Source: Lineus longissimus
Lineage: Eukaryota > Nemertea > Pilidiophora > Heteronemertea > Lineidae
Assembly: GCF_910592395.1 (NCBI RefSeq)
Contig: NC_088323.1
Location: 10,709,501 to 10,773,500 of the forward strand
DNA length: 64,000 nt
Direction: 5' to 3'
The position numbers and the translations under genes were made by a program. The notes under the pieces are model-generated. The model did not search any database. It had not been told where the DNA came from and saw only the letters and a list, made by a program, of their open reading frames with translations. Numbering within the stretch: position 1 is the stretch's first letter; each line of letters starts with the position of its first letter. Below, piece after piece: positions 1 to 10,400 of the stretch.

Positions 1-330
1 GCAATTTAGTGATTTGCGGAGTTTGTGTGGGTATCATAGACGAGTTCATGACGAGGTTGCCAAGAGTTCATGCGGATATCATGAAAGTGTTCATGGTGAT
101 TTGCAGAGTTCGTGCGGATAGCATAGATGAGTTTATGACGAGGTTGCCAAGACTTCATGCGGATATCATGAAAGTGTTCATGGTGATTGGCAGAGTTCAT
201 GCGGATATCATAGATGAGTTCATGATGAGGTTGCCAAGAGTTCATGCGGATATCATGAACGTGTTCATGGTGATTTGCAAAATTCGTGTGGATATCATAG
301 ATGAGTTCATGACGAGGTTGCCAAGAGTTT
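1..330. repeat. 87-bp minisatellite, about 3.8 copies
   Basis: The phrase ACGAGGTTGCCAAGA recurs at 51, 138, 225 and 312, an exact 87-bp period. Each unit holds two related half-units that share TTCATGCGGATATCAT. Because 87 is a multiple of three, both strands stay open as repetitive 29-residue translations, so the open frames here are not evidence of a gene. The array continues beyond the left edge of the window. Confidence 0.9.
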
Positions 331-362
331 TTATATATATATATCTATATATATACACATAT
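330..362. repeat. AT-rich microsatellite
   Basis: A run of TA dinucleotides with a single CTA interruption directly follows the last 87-bp unit. Confidence 0.8.
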
Positions 363-433
363 GCGTATAATCTGTATAGCACAAAAGTGTTCATCATCCA
401 GCCTCATCCAAAGGTTCAACATAACAAATGGAA

Positions 434-1142
434 TTAATTAGAGCTCAAAGAGATGGGTGGATGAAACATGATGGCCGAGAATAGGAAACAGTAATTACGA
501 GAAATTTGATCTGAATTTGAGCAACGTTTGATAAATTTTTCTGGCCATTTTGATTCCGTCTGTACACTCCCTTCGAGCATGCAAACCGTCATCGCAGCTC
601 TGGCGTAGCTATTATCCGCAGTCTTCACTTTCACCGTTGGAATGATTACATAGTCGTCAGGGAATACATCCACCACTCTAGCAAGGGTCCAGGAACCTTG
701 GGGTTGTTTCTAATTGACGAGTATGACAAGATCGCCCACAGTGACAGTTTTACCATTTCATCGCCATTTGGATCTTAACGTCAAGTTTGGTAGATACCTC
801 TTTAACCATCTCTGATTGACTCGGTTGGCTACTACTAGGACACGTTTCCATTGCTGCCGGCTGTTGTTTTCATTAGGTGTTTTCTTCTCACAGAGGCAGG
901 ACATCGGCATGACCATGTAAGAAGTTATTTGGTGTAAGAGTGTTGAAATTGTTGACGTCTTCTCTGACATAGGTCAGAGGCCTATTATTTACGTTGGCCT
1001 CAACCTCCACCAGCGCCGGTCTCAGGACTGTCTCACTAACATGGACACTAGCGAGCACAGTAGTCAGCACTTCTTCACCGTCTAGACGAGGCTTTCCCAA
1101 GCGCCGCCGAAATGTGGGGCTGCTGGCGGGTTGAAAAACCAT
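434..1142 (-). pseudogene. BEL/Pao integrase C-terminal region (DUF5641-like), remnant
   Basis: Three overlapping frames together cover the end of a BEL/Pao integrase. 888-1,142 contains EANVNNRPLTYV and NTLTPNNFLHG, the region just after the integrase catalytic core. 758-970 contains RQQWKRVLVVANRVNQRWLK, the start of the DUF5641-like tail. 434-676 contains FPDDYVIIPTVKVKTADNSY, its end. Two frameshifts separate the pieces. In BEL elements this tail follows integrase and helps with DNA binding. The catalytic core itself is absent. Confidence 0.8.
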
Positions 1143-1302
1143 CTAATCCTCAGCGGAGTGACGAATCAGCTTATTTGTTCTTGGTCAAATTCTTCTAGAC
1201 AACTTCTGAGATCTGCATCAGACATTTTCTATCAGCTTCGTATGCTCCTTCAGTGCACTGAGATCTTACCAAGGCAAAGACTGATTATCTGTATGACTCG
1301 TT

Positions 1303-1788
1303 TCAAGAGATTCTGAACTCCACAATCTCTCCACACTCTCCTGGAATTGATTGTTCTTTCTTTAAGGTGTAAAACATCCTCTGGATGATGCGATCCAAGT
1401 TTGATTTCCCCTCCATCCCAATGATGGACCATCCCAGTTGAGTCCTTATTCCATATGGTTGGTGTTTACCTCCTTTGACAACTTCCTTCCTGATATGAGC
1501 CTCGGGTACATCAACGCCAATGAGTAGTTCGAACTCGGAAGCATCGACATCGCACATCGGAAGTTTAGATAAGAAAGCGATTCGTGAAGTCGAGGTTTGA
1601 TCTGACGTTAAGGTCCTCAAGGTGAGTGGAGCAGAACGCCAGTTTAGGCTAAGACGATCTGCCAGGGAGTACCGAATCACTGTGATTTCGCTAGCTGAGT
1701 CTAGTAAGGCCACTGTCTTGACCGTAATCCCCTTGTTCGGGACAAATACTGGTACTGATTGCATAGGGATTGTACTCTGTTGCAACAC
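1303..1788 (-). pseudogene. BEL/Pao aspartic protease domain, remnant
   Basis: A 161-residue open frame with the retropepsin motif ALLDSASEITVIRYSLADRL near residues 28-47 and the later LLIGVDVPEAH and TQLGWSIIG blocks. In BEL elements this domain (DUF1758-like) cuts the Gag-Pol polyprotein. The Asp-Ser-Gly centre has become Asp-Ser-Ala, which would be expected to harm activity. The downstream polymerase is gone. The frame ends in unrelated residues where the deletion joins it to the integrase end. Confidence in the domain is high; it is non-functional in this context. Confidence 0.85.
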
Positions 1789-1821
1789 ACTGTCCCAACC
1801 AATCCCTGAAACCTATAAGGT

Positions 1822-3256
1822 TTATATAGGTTGTCGCTGTTGAGATACTCTGCCAATATATTTATTCCAATGATTCACCCTGTCTCCGGGAATTCGGTTG
1901 GCCATTCTCATCAAAACATCAGTGCCTGTGATATATGAAAGGTATTCAAGCGACTCAACATGATTATACAGTCCCGCACACCAGTATATAAATTCCTTAA
2001 TGATGACGCGTAAGTTTCTCCAGATAGGTTGAGGCGACTCTGTGTCTATGTCCAAAGTGTACATTGCGTTCCTTCAGGGCTTGGGCATATTATCTCCCTG
2101 AATGCCCAATTCCTCTGATGAGTCGCTTTGCATCTCCCTCGAAATGGCTGATGAGCAAACTTCTCCGATTATCTGTGATTCCGTGTTTACCATCTACCTG
2201 ATCAAAGAAGAGCTCAATAAACTTATTGTGGCTTAAGTTTTGGCAGGAAATTCGTAGATGTATTCTCGGATACTGGCATTTTTAGGCTTATGTCACTCTT
2301 CCATAATGGATCAGCAGAAGCCACTTTGATATCTGTCTGTCCTCCTCTCAAATCAAATCAAATCTCAGTTCTGGCGTCACACCAACATGAGCTTTGGTGA
2401 TATGACGTTTCATTCATCTCGCTGCAACATGTACTCCTGATTTATTTGTGTTGCTTGGTTGGACGGTATCGAGTCCGGAAGCTGGAATTGTTGCAGGGTT
2501 CTTCTGAATGTCAGTATTAACCATCGAACGTACATGGGCCTCGACCTAAACTTTAACTGACTGCCCTGTCACTTGATCCTTTCCATCATTCAATGGTTTA
2601 TTCTCGGCAAGATCATCAGCTTCGTCTGATCCTGATCTCCTGATTGACGACGTCGCGATTCATTCCGTCCCTGTTTCCCTCCGGTTGATCCTCAATCTCC
2701 CAGTAACCAATGTCCGTGCCTTTATTTACTTCACCACCATGATGCATGTCACTGGTTGCCAAGTCCTCAGAGACACCAGCAGCCCCCCTGGGATATCCAG
2801 ATCAGCTTCTTCTTTGGGAGGCTCATCGTCATCTTCACTACCACCCGGCTGAGAGCCACTTCCTTCGAGAGATTAGAAATCGGAAAAGTCATATGATGAT
2901 TCAGTCACTGATGGGATTGCATTCCTCAGCTTGTATGTTTTGATGTCATTCAGAAACTGTGATGCTAACTCTGCTTGAGCTTTGAACCAATCATCTATGA
3001 TCAGATTGATCCGGCAACTGCATAGTATAAAGTTCATTTGTCTGATGTAGTGCTTCCAAAGATGACAAAATACTTTCCTCTGTTTAAGCGAGATGAGATG
3101 ACTTTTAGACCGGCTCTGTGACATCGCAGCTAGAGCAGCACCAATCCTCCTGGTAAGCCATCCTGCCTGGGAGGCCCTCATGCTCTTAACTTTCTCAGTT
3201 AAGCTAGGTCTATCCACTGTCTGCTCATTGGCGTAAGAAAGTTCAATAAATTCCAA
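1822..3256 (-). pseudogene. BEL/Pao gag remnant
   Basis: Broken gag of the relic element. The fragment at 2,873-3,256 has a basic, helical N-terminal region followed by WFKAQAELASQFLNDIKTY, which resembles the BEL gag N-terminal coiled segment. Around 2,120-2,220 a second frame reads FIELFFDQV and HFEGDAKRLIRGIG, matching the conserved gag block in which capsid-like helices select and pack RNA. 1,822-2,064 continues with LEYLSYITGTDVLMRM. Several stops and shifts separate these pieces, so no protein can be made. The region 2,300-2,870 between them has no long frame. Confidence 0.7.
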
Positions 3257-4184
3257 TGAAATTCAACAGCGCCCCAAGTACTTTCTGATGACTGGAAAAC
3301 CAAAGGCCGACGGTTCTGTAGATCTGCTTGATGAGGTGTTGGCTGCTGAAGACGTCTTACGTAAGGCGATTCGTGAAATGAAGCTTTCCGCAATCCGCAA
3401 AAGGACTTGAAGAGTTGAAGAGTGCCTTGCCTCCGAAATTTCAGGGTGCGTCGGATGAAAAAGTTCAAGCCAGCTGGCTGACCTAGTCACTGGGTGCTCC
3501 ATATAGGTGTATACCAAACAATAGGTTCAATGTTCCATCAACAGCGTCCCCTAGTAATGGAAAGATGAATATGCATGTACTTCCACTTTAAGCCTAAGAG
3601 TAATGTCCAAAGAAGTTGGTCTACAAAGTTCCTATAATTCCAAAGTTGAACACCTTCAAAGTTCAATGTCCCATGGATAATACAGAAAATGTGCAATCAT
3701 TCAATGAAAGTATGTAGGCAGGGTCTCTACACAACAGTTTAGTTGTACTCACATGTATATACCAATCAGTAGATTCAATGTTCCATTCACAGCATGTAAA
3801 TGATCCAACATGTTGACAGAAAACATCATTTTCACCACAGATCACTAATCTGAGAACTAAGAACTACTAATCCACATTAAATTCCAGTGCACGGCCTCAG
3901 CTGATAAAGCCACCGAATAATTGAGCAGAATGTTCCTCAGTGTGTTGAACTGTAGTGTGTATAACCCGCATAGATGCAATGTAGAAAACGTCAATTCAAA
4001 ACGTCTCTAAAACAGCCGATTCCATTTGTGGCTTCGCACCAGGGATATGACAGAAGTACCAAGCATTTGATTATTCCGTGACACCAACTGGAGAGGTCAA
4101 AGTTCACAATAAGTTCATAGTAAAGATTGTCGATTCCTGATGTTCAATCCGAGATAATGTGTCAAAATACATGTATGTAAATGC
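3257..4184. other. no gene; short diverged direct repeats
   Basis: No coding frame is supported. The phrase TATACCAA..AGATTCAATGTTCCAT occurs around 3,512 and again around 3,758, with a weaker trace at 3,663, which suggests an old duplication. Nothing else was recognised. Confidence 0.5.
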
Positions 4185-4188
4185 TATA

Positions 4189-6254
4189 GGGTGTTCAGGT
4201 CAAAATAAACCATTGCATATATAATTATTATTGCAGGCTATAATTCAAGTATCAGCTATTATAAGCATTATGGCATTTTCAGAATGGAAAAATTCCTATC
4301 CAGTCCAAATTTATAGACATTTGAACTTCGCAAGTTTGGGACATTTTGACCAAGGGCTCCAAAGGGAAAATGCCTTTCAGGGTCAAAGGTCAAATGGTTT
4401 CCAACATGGCTGCCGTGATGAGAAAATGATCAGTATTTTAGCTGTAGGAATCTTATTTATGAATATTTGTCAGCAAAATTTATAGAATGGAGTCATATTA
4501 TGATGTCCGTCCTAACAAAATCCAAAATGGCCACCAAAATCCAAGATGGCTACCAATAATCCAAGATGGCCACCAAAACTATGCAACTTGGCAACCTTTT
4601 CTGCAGCTCTGACTCAGATTGCCAACCAAAGGAGTAGTAAAACTTGATTATTATGGATCTCGGGTTGGAATTCAATATGGCGGCATTCCAAGATGGCCAC
4701 CAATGACAAATATTGAAATATGGCCGCTAATAAGGACATTGGCAGAAATCATTTCAGTCTCTTTAAACTTAGAGACTGGTATAATATGCAGCTCGAGGTC
4801 CGTCTATCTTTATCCACTTTGATGCCACCGCCATCAGGCGGCCATGTTGAAACCAATATGGCCACCATAAGCGGCCAAACTCTGCCAACACCATTAATAT
4901 TCGAACCAGACTTGTAATATATCAAAATGATCGGTTGAGAGTAAGGATGTCAGTCGACTGTTTGAAATGTGGCTATTAACAGACACAGAAAGACTAGAAG
5001 CGTTATAAATCAAGTTCATACATTATTATTCAACTCATTTGCATATTACAGATGAAATCAACAGATAATACGTCTCAAGTACCATCGAATGTATTCGCTG
5101 CTTGATGACCACAACCCCTCACTGCTGAATCTGCCTCAATTCTCTTCATAAAGCAAGATCTGAAGATAAAGAATAATTCCTCAAAATAAAGAATAATATC
5201 TCAGACGGTATTGGTACTTTCAATTATATCATTTATGTCAATGAGGCTTTTCCCCCCAAGGCTTTATTGGTTCAGTGTTACAGATAGTGCTATAGCACAC
5301 ACAGCTATAGCCAAACATGACCTGGTCACTCACAGAACACTGTCACACTGTCAGTAAAGCCATGCAATGCTGAATGCATGAACCAGGAAATGAAAAGAAA
5401 AACATTGATATTTTCACCAAACTACCCAACAAAACCTTTGCATACAGAGCATTCGAGTCTCAGGACTATCAAAAACAGCATTAGTCAGATGTCACGGGAT
5501 AACAAAAATTAAAAAATATACAATAAACCTACCCAAACTGACTGAAATCAGCTGATATTCTAATACTAATTTAATTGGAAAAGTGCCCGGATGTTACGAA
5601 AATTGGACATGCGCCACCATCGGCCAAGTTGGAACTACAAAATAAATTATAAATTCTTGATTCCGCTGGAGATGTCATCTTATTTTCATCAAAACGGAGG
5701 TTTATACTTACAATTGCCACTAGATCCGTATAAATGACATATCTATAAGATTTCCGAAGGGATAGTTAGGTGTTGTTTACAGTGTCAAATCTTGAAAATG
5801 CCTAAAATCAGTAAATATTGACGGAATTTCATCCGGTTTTTCACGAACAGCAAGAGTTGCAGCAGTAGAGTTCACTTCCGGCTAGATAATTTACATAGGT
5901 CACATGCCCTTTTGTGGAAAAGGCGCCAAAGATTTGACGAGCAAGTGACAGCTGGCCACGCCTGCCGCCGTCATTAGCATAACGTTATGGTGGACGTGAT
6001 GATCGCTGTGGCGGCCCAAGTTGTGCGTAATTTCTAATTTCTCCCCAAATACTCGATGAATTTCATTGAAATTTGAGAGAATAAAAGATTAGATACCTGT
6101 TTACCTTAGGTCTTCCTGGTTTCTTCATACATCATTGATAAGAAACCGAAACTAACCGATCTTCAAGAGGTGTGAAAAGTTTTTTTCGTCATTTTTTGTG
6201 TGTGACGCGAAAATGCGATGACGGAACGTCAAAAGTCACGTGATCTGAACACCC
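4189..6254. mobile_element. 2.07-kb element bounded by 14-bp TIRs, no transposase
   Basis: The left end GGGTGTTCAGGTCA (4,189-4,202) is matched, inverted, by TGATCTGAACACCC (6,241-6,254), 13 of 14 bases. Both ends are flanked by TATA, which could be a 2- or 4-bp target duplication. The interior has only short frames, none recognisable. It includes the CCAAGATGGC-rich stretch at 4,500-4,900. I infer a non-autonomous DNA transposon; the superfamily is unknown. Confidence 0.55.
4495..4900. repeat. degenerate repeats containing CCAAGATGGCCACCAA
   Basis: The words AAAATCCAAGATGGC, AATCCAAGATGGCCACC and TTCCAAGATGGCCACC recur within 200 bp, and the inverse GGCGGCCATGTTGAAA follows. Related AATATGGCCGCCAGG words recur at 18,066-18,380, so this is a dispersed family. 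Confidence 0.6.
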
Positions 6255-6889
6255 TATACTATATAGCAGCAGCCCTGTTCGTTAATGTTCTGCTTAGTAT
6301 AATATGAGCTTCCCACATGGGTGACCGTGAGACTCCGGTCAAAAGTTAGTGAATGCTAACACAGTAACACAGCCATGGCCTCGCTCTGGATTCCGCTATC
6401 CCTTGACGTAATTCCTTGTTGGCACTTGCCCGCTTATTTAATTAGGTAAATTACAAGTGAACATAGCAATGTCCTAAAGTGAGATTGAGATCCCAGAAAT
6501 CATCCAGCTTAAGGTCCAAGAAATCCTCGGTTTGTAACTTAGATAGAGCGGGCCATGGCCGGGGTGCGATGCGCAGGCCCAAACCAAACATGGTTATAAG
6601 TGACGAGGAAACATGGGTCAGCGAGCAAATTAAAGCAGACAAGCATCGAACCCAAACAACAGGCATGTAAATGCATAGAAATGCACTAGAGAAATTTAGG
6701 TGTTTTCAGGGTTTCCACCTGGACTACAGCAGACACACTACTAAGCATTATGATTGCAATGTTGCAATAGTCTGACATGATCACAATGGTCCCAATGAGC
6801 AAATGGTACCTAATATCAGGCACTCCAGCAGTACAAACTATAAAGCAGTGAAACAGCACAGGAAATGCTGCTGACAGAAAAAAATAGCG
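6255..6889. other. no gene recognised
   Basis: Short frames on both strands around 6,451-6,670 have no family features. A 5S-like phrase near 6,320 was considered and rejected. Confidence 0.4.
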
Positions 6890-7211
6890 CGGTGGGACTC
6901 AAATTCAGCTCACCAGTGGGCAAAAGCGTAAATTACAAAACAAATAACTCAACTCTATAATAACTCAAATATTGTTGCTTTATTCCAGCAGATAGAACAT
7001 TGAAATAAATTGAAGATGTCTGCATGATATAGAGGTTTTGATATGAAATATATTGGTTTCGATTTATATCACCAGTTGGCGGTACTGAGCAAAAATGTCA
7101 TTTGACCTCACTTGACCCTAATTTGAATTTCCCTTCCTGAACTGACATACATTTGCATCCCTTCTAGAATTGGCCGCCATAATGGCCGAGCGCGTGCTGG
7201 ATTGTTCCAAC
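6890..7211 (+). repeat. dispersed repeat, 5' part, split by a composite insertion
   Basis: The stretch with GACTCAAATTCAGC, GCATGATATAGAGG and TTTATATCACCAGTTGGCGG is closely paralleled at 44,895-45,190 and, in part, at 47,285-47,400. The same copy resumes at 8,647 after the composite element. The paralogue at 45,195 runs through the junction uninterrupted. Confidence 0.8.
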
Positions 7212-7655
7212 GAGACAAGACCACTAATGAATATTCATAGGTTGGAGGGGCGAGGCCTATCAATTAGACGAGGGCATGTTTTTAACTCTCAAGTACATAT
7301 TTGGAGAGGTATTGAAAAAATATTTGTTGTGGCAAGTCTACAGATATAAAAAAATTATTTGATGAAAAAATTAATTTCGAATTTTGCTAATTGGGTAATA
7401 GGGAGCGTGTTTTGAGTTTTTTCTGCCAGTTGGCTGAAAAAAGTGGAAATATCAAAGTCTGTCTAATTTGTCGATTATCAAAAAATTTCCGTGGTCAACT
7501 ACCAGTTTATTTTTCACCATTTACTTGCCCGACTGTCCGGAATAACATAATCTAAATTTCAGATTCACAACCGCACGCAGTATTTGATGCGTCGCGGTCA
7601 AACATTTACAATTTAACTGCTAAAAGGCTTAAAAAATCAGTTGTGGTCTTGTCTC
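7212..7655. mobile_element. MITE copy 1 (TIR GAGACAAGACCAC)
   Basis: It starts with GAGACAAGACCAC and ends with the exact inverse GTGGTCTTGTCTC. It has no coding capacity. Superfamily is unassigned; the target duplication is 4 bp. Confidence 0.85.
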
Positions 7656-8203
7656 CATTTACACTACATTTTGGGTCAATTTAGTGAAAAATTTTAATGT
7701 GCTCAAATCACTCTAATTCATTTAGAATATTGTATTGCTGATGATTTAAGGTCAAAACAAACTAAAATAATGAGAAAAAAACTTAATTTGACCCAAATAT
7801 GAGTCAACCTAGCCCCGGTCCGAGTTCGGTTTCATTTTTACAAGTCTTGTGTTGCCATTCATTTTGTGTATTTTCTTTGAAACTACTTAGGCCTTGATTC
7901 TGAAAGTTGTGCCCTAAGTAGCGAAGATATTCCTAAATCACATCCTAAATTTTCAGCTCCATAGCTTGCTTATTCTGGTCAGGGCTGGTCTTTGAATTTG
8001 GTGCTGTTGGCTGCAAAATCATGACTTTTTGTCGATTTTGTCCTCTTTCGTCGCTTTTGACACAGTTTACCACACTTGGAAATGTCTCTCATTTCTCAAA
8101 AAATGTCCAGATATCACTTTCCTTTGTTGGAGAGTTGTGGGATGTCATCTACATTAGTTTGAAAAATTTCTCAAAATGTTAACCCCTGAAATGTACCTTC
8201 ATT

Positions 8204-8646
8204 GAGACAAGACCACTGATGAATATTCATAGGTTGGAGGGTCGAGGCCTATCAATTAGATGAGTGCATGTTTTTAACTCTCAAGTACATATTTGGAGAG
8301 GTATTGAAAAAATATTTGTTGTGGCAAGTCTACAGATATAAAGAAATTATTTGATGAAAAAATTAATTTCGAATTTTGCTAATTGGGTAATAGGGGGCGT
8401 GTTTTGAGTTTTTTCTGCCAGTTGGCTGAAAAGAGTGGAAGTATCAAAGTGTGTCTAAATGTCGATTATCAAAAAATTTCTGTTGTGAACTACCAGTTTA
8501 TTTTTCACCATTTACTTGCCCGACTATCCGGAATAACATAATCTAAATTTCAGATTCACAACCGCACGCGGTATTTGATGCGTCGCGGTCAAACTTTGAC
8601 AATTTAACTGCTGAAAGGCTTAAAAAATCAATTGTGGTCTTGTCTC
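8204..8646. mobile_element. MITE copy 2 (TIR GAGACAAGACCAC)
   Basis: Nearly identical to copy 1 over its whole length, in the same orientation, with the same perfect 13-bp inverted ends. Confidence 0.85.
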
Positions 8647-8870
8647 CAACACAATGTATGATGTACAGTGACTTTCGAACATGGAAGCTGATAGTGGCAG
8701 AAAGGATAAGGCTGGAGATGCACTGTGTGTGTGAGTTTGCTTGCCCGCTGATATCATGCGCTGAAAAAAATGGCAACCTTTTTATTTCGACCAGATTGAT
8801 TATAGGTAAGTGAAAAACTTTATATTTTAAGCCATTTCTAAAATTAATTATGGTACGAAACTTCACACAT
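8647..8870 (+). repeat. dispersed repeat, 3' part after the composite insertion
   Basis: ACAATGTATGATGTACAGTGACTTT continues the host repeat split at 7,211. The matching stretch is 45,199-45,380. Confidence 0.75.
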
Positions 8871-9143
8871 TCTTAGAAAAGATTCGGCACAATTTGTTCA
8901 TAAGCTCTGTTAACGACGGGTTCAGTGCAATTTGGTAAAAATAACCTTCAAATCGAGTCGACCTTCTTTCTTTTCGAAGTGACGATGCAGTGTCTCTTTA
9001 GAAATGTACAGTAAAAACAACATTATGAAAATGACAAATTTTGCCTCTTTTCACAGCTTGTTTTTCTAGTTCAAGCTCTTGCTGTCCATCATTGATGATT
9101 CGGCAGTCAATATATTTAATTTTTTTACATTTTCACCTACAAA

Positions 9144-9365
9144 TTGGACGCAGAAAACACTAGTCGCGGCACATATCAACTTAAAATATGCGATCAAAAC
9201 TCGCCAGAAAAGCTTAATAGAAGCACACTAGTTTAACCATCATCCAGGTGAAGGCGCGTCAGTTGATATATCGGCTGTTTACGAAGAGATGCCGACGTCG
9301 CAGAAAACACTGGTCTCGGCACATATCAACTTATAATATGCGATCAAAACTCGAGAGAAAAGCTT
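9144..9365 (+). repeat. direct duplication, about 151-bp offset
   Basis: CGCAGAAAACACTAGTCGCGGCACATATCAAC through CTCGCCAGAAAAGCTT (9,150-9,215) is repeated with few changes at 9,299-9,365. Given the length, only key words are quoted: GGCACATATCAACTTA and TATGCGATCAAAACTCG. Confidence 0.8.
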
Positions 9366-10135
9366 GCGATGTCAGTGTGTATTTGGCAGTATCGTATGAA
9401 TGTCAAATTTGTCACACAAAACGACACACTTTTGGCTTATTATATAAATACTGCCTGCCACGGAGTATAACATGCCGAACTTCATCCCACCGGGAGACAT
9501 GGCAAAATGTCGACCGGCTTGAGCGGACAACATTGCGAATACAACAAGGTCACGTGACGTGTATCAGCCAATCATATTCATGGAATCTCACTTGAGGTAT
9601 GAGATAAGCACTTCCTCAGTAGTACCTTTACCTTCATCAATAATCATAGCGCCTTATCAGTTGTTGTTGGTCTGGTACTATAAAACTTGGCTAGCAAAAT
9701 TCAAATTTGTTCTCATCATGTTTTACAGGGATGATCGACAGCTGCATTTCAAGATTTTTGGTGACCACATCACAGATCACCAGGAGAGAGGAGCTGAGCT
9801 ACACTCATACCCACAGAACCAAATGAACACCTTGCACCTCCCATCCAACTTCAGTGCTCAGCCGTGCAGTCATCAGAAGAACCAGTCAATTCTGGTATTT
9901 CATTCTTTTTCACTGTAATACTTACCTAAAAATTGATTGAATAAAGAAAACCGTATGTGGCTGTTGAAAAAATGTGTGTCTGTTGATTTTTTGCTCGCTA
10001 TCAATGCGGGCTATGAAAATCATACCCCTTGATCCTCGCCTTGCATGTTGAAACTATTGGTTGTCCCAGATGTAATGCCGATGGCAATTACTGCATGGCT
10101 ATCCCGGCTTAGGCTGGACCATGTTTTTTTGGACT
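9366..10135 (+). other. possible short non-coding transcription unit, unrecognised
   Basis: TATATAAATAC at about 9,438 looks like a TATA box. A CACGTGACGTG cluster lies near 9,551. GAATAAAGAA at about 9,940 looks like a poly(A) signal. Frames of 115 and 119 codons occur here but show no family features. The 3' end shares TTGATTGAATAAAGAA with 12,341-12,356, and the block 9,776-9,915 has a diverged copy at 55,287-55,460, so it is probably a repeat-derived transcript or plain repeat. Confidence 0.25.
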
Positions 10136-10139
10136 AGTT

Positions 10140-10400
10140 TGTCGCAATCAACCTACACTTCGAATGAATTATGTAAAGGTCCAAACTGTTTCTGGTTATG
10201 ACCACGCATCGAATGGACTGCTTTTTCACAACCTGCACTTCGAAGGAATTGATACAAAGGTCCAGACCACACACTATTCCATGATGTAGTTGTCCTAGGT
10301 TGTGACCATGCATCTAATGGACTGGACTTCAATGAATTGATGTAAAGGTCAAGACTTTAGTTACTTGTTGTCTACTGGGTTGTGACTCTTGAAGGAACCA
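10140..10400 (+). repeat. imperfect tandem repeat, about 3 units
   Basis: Units share CACTTCGAA(T/G)GAATT, AAAGGTC(C/A)A and GACCA(C/T)GCATC(G/T)AATGGACT. Spacing is uneven. Confidence 0.7.

Larger units (their letters stand above)
434..3256 (-). mobile_element. BEL/Pao LTR-retrotransposon relic, RT deleted
   Basis: Read on the minus strand, the order is gag, aspartic protease, then the C-terminal part of integrase. Only about 160 bp separates the protease from the integrase end. Reverse transcriptase, RNase H and the integrase catalytic core, normally over 2 kb, are therefore missing. Frames are broken many times. No LTR pair was seen. The family call rests on gag, protease and integrase-end motifs typical of BEL/Pao. 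A second, much better preserved BEL/Pao copy lies at 56,926-64,000, and its family members look different. Confidence 0.85.
7212..8646. mobile_element. composite element: two MITEs flanking a 544-bp segment
   Basis: Two same-orientation copies of a 444-bp MITE (7,212-7,655 and 8,204-8,646) flank 7,656-8,203. The outer ends are bordered by CAAC on both sides (7,208-7,211 and 8,647-8,650). The inner ends are bordered by CATT on both sides (7,656-7,659 and 8,200-8,203). The paralogous host repeat at 45,195-45,215 has a single CCAAC and no insertion, which serves as an empty site. The whole block therefore behaves as one unit with a 4-bp target duplication. Confidence 0.8.

Noticed and set aside
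6-437. Repetitive proteins on both strands
   Set aside because: Created by the in-frame 87-bp minisatellite; no start context or domain.
6285-6345. 5S rRNA-like phrase (GGGTGACCGTGAGACTCCGG)
   Set aside because: Only a short stretch near the 3' box resembles 5S; no full gene, A/C boxes or terminator.
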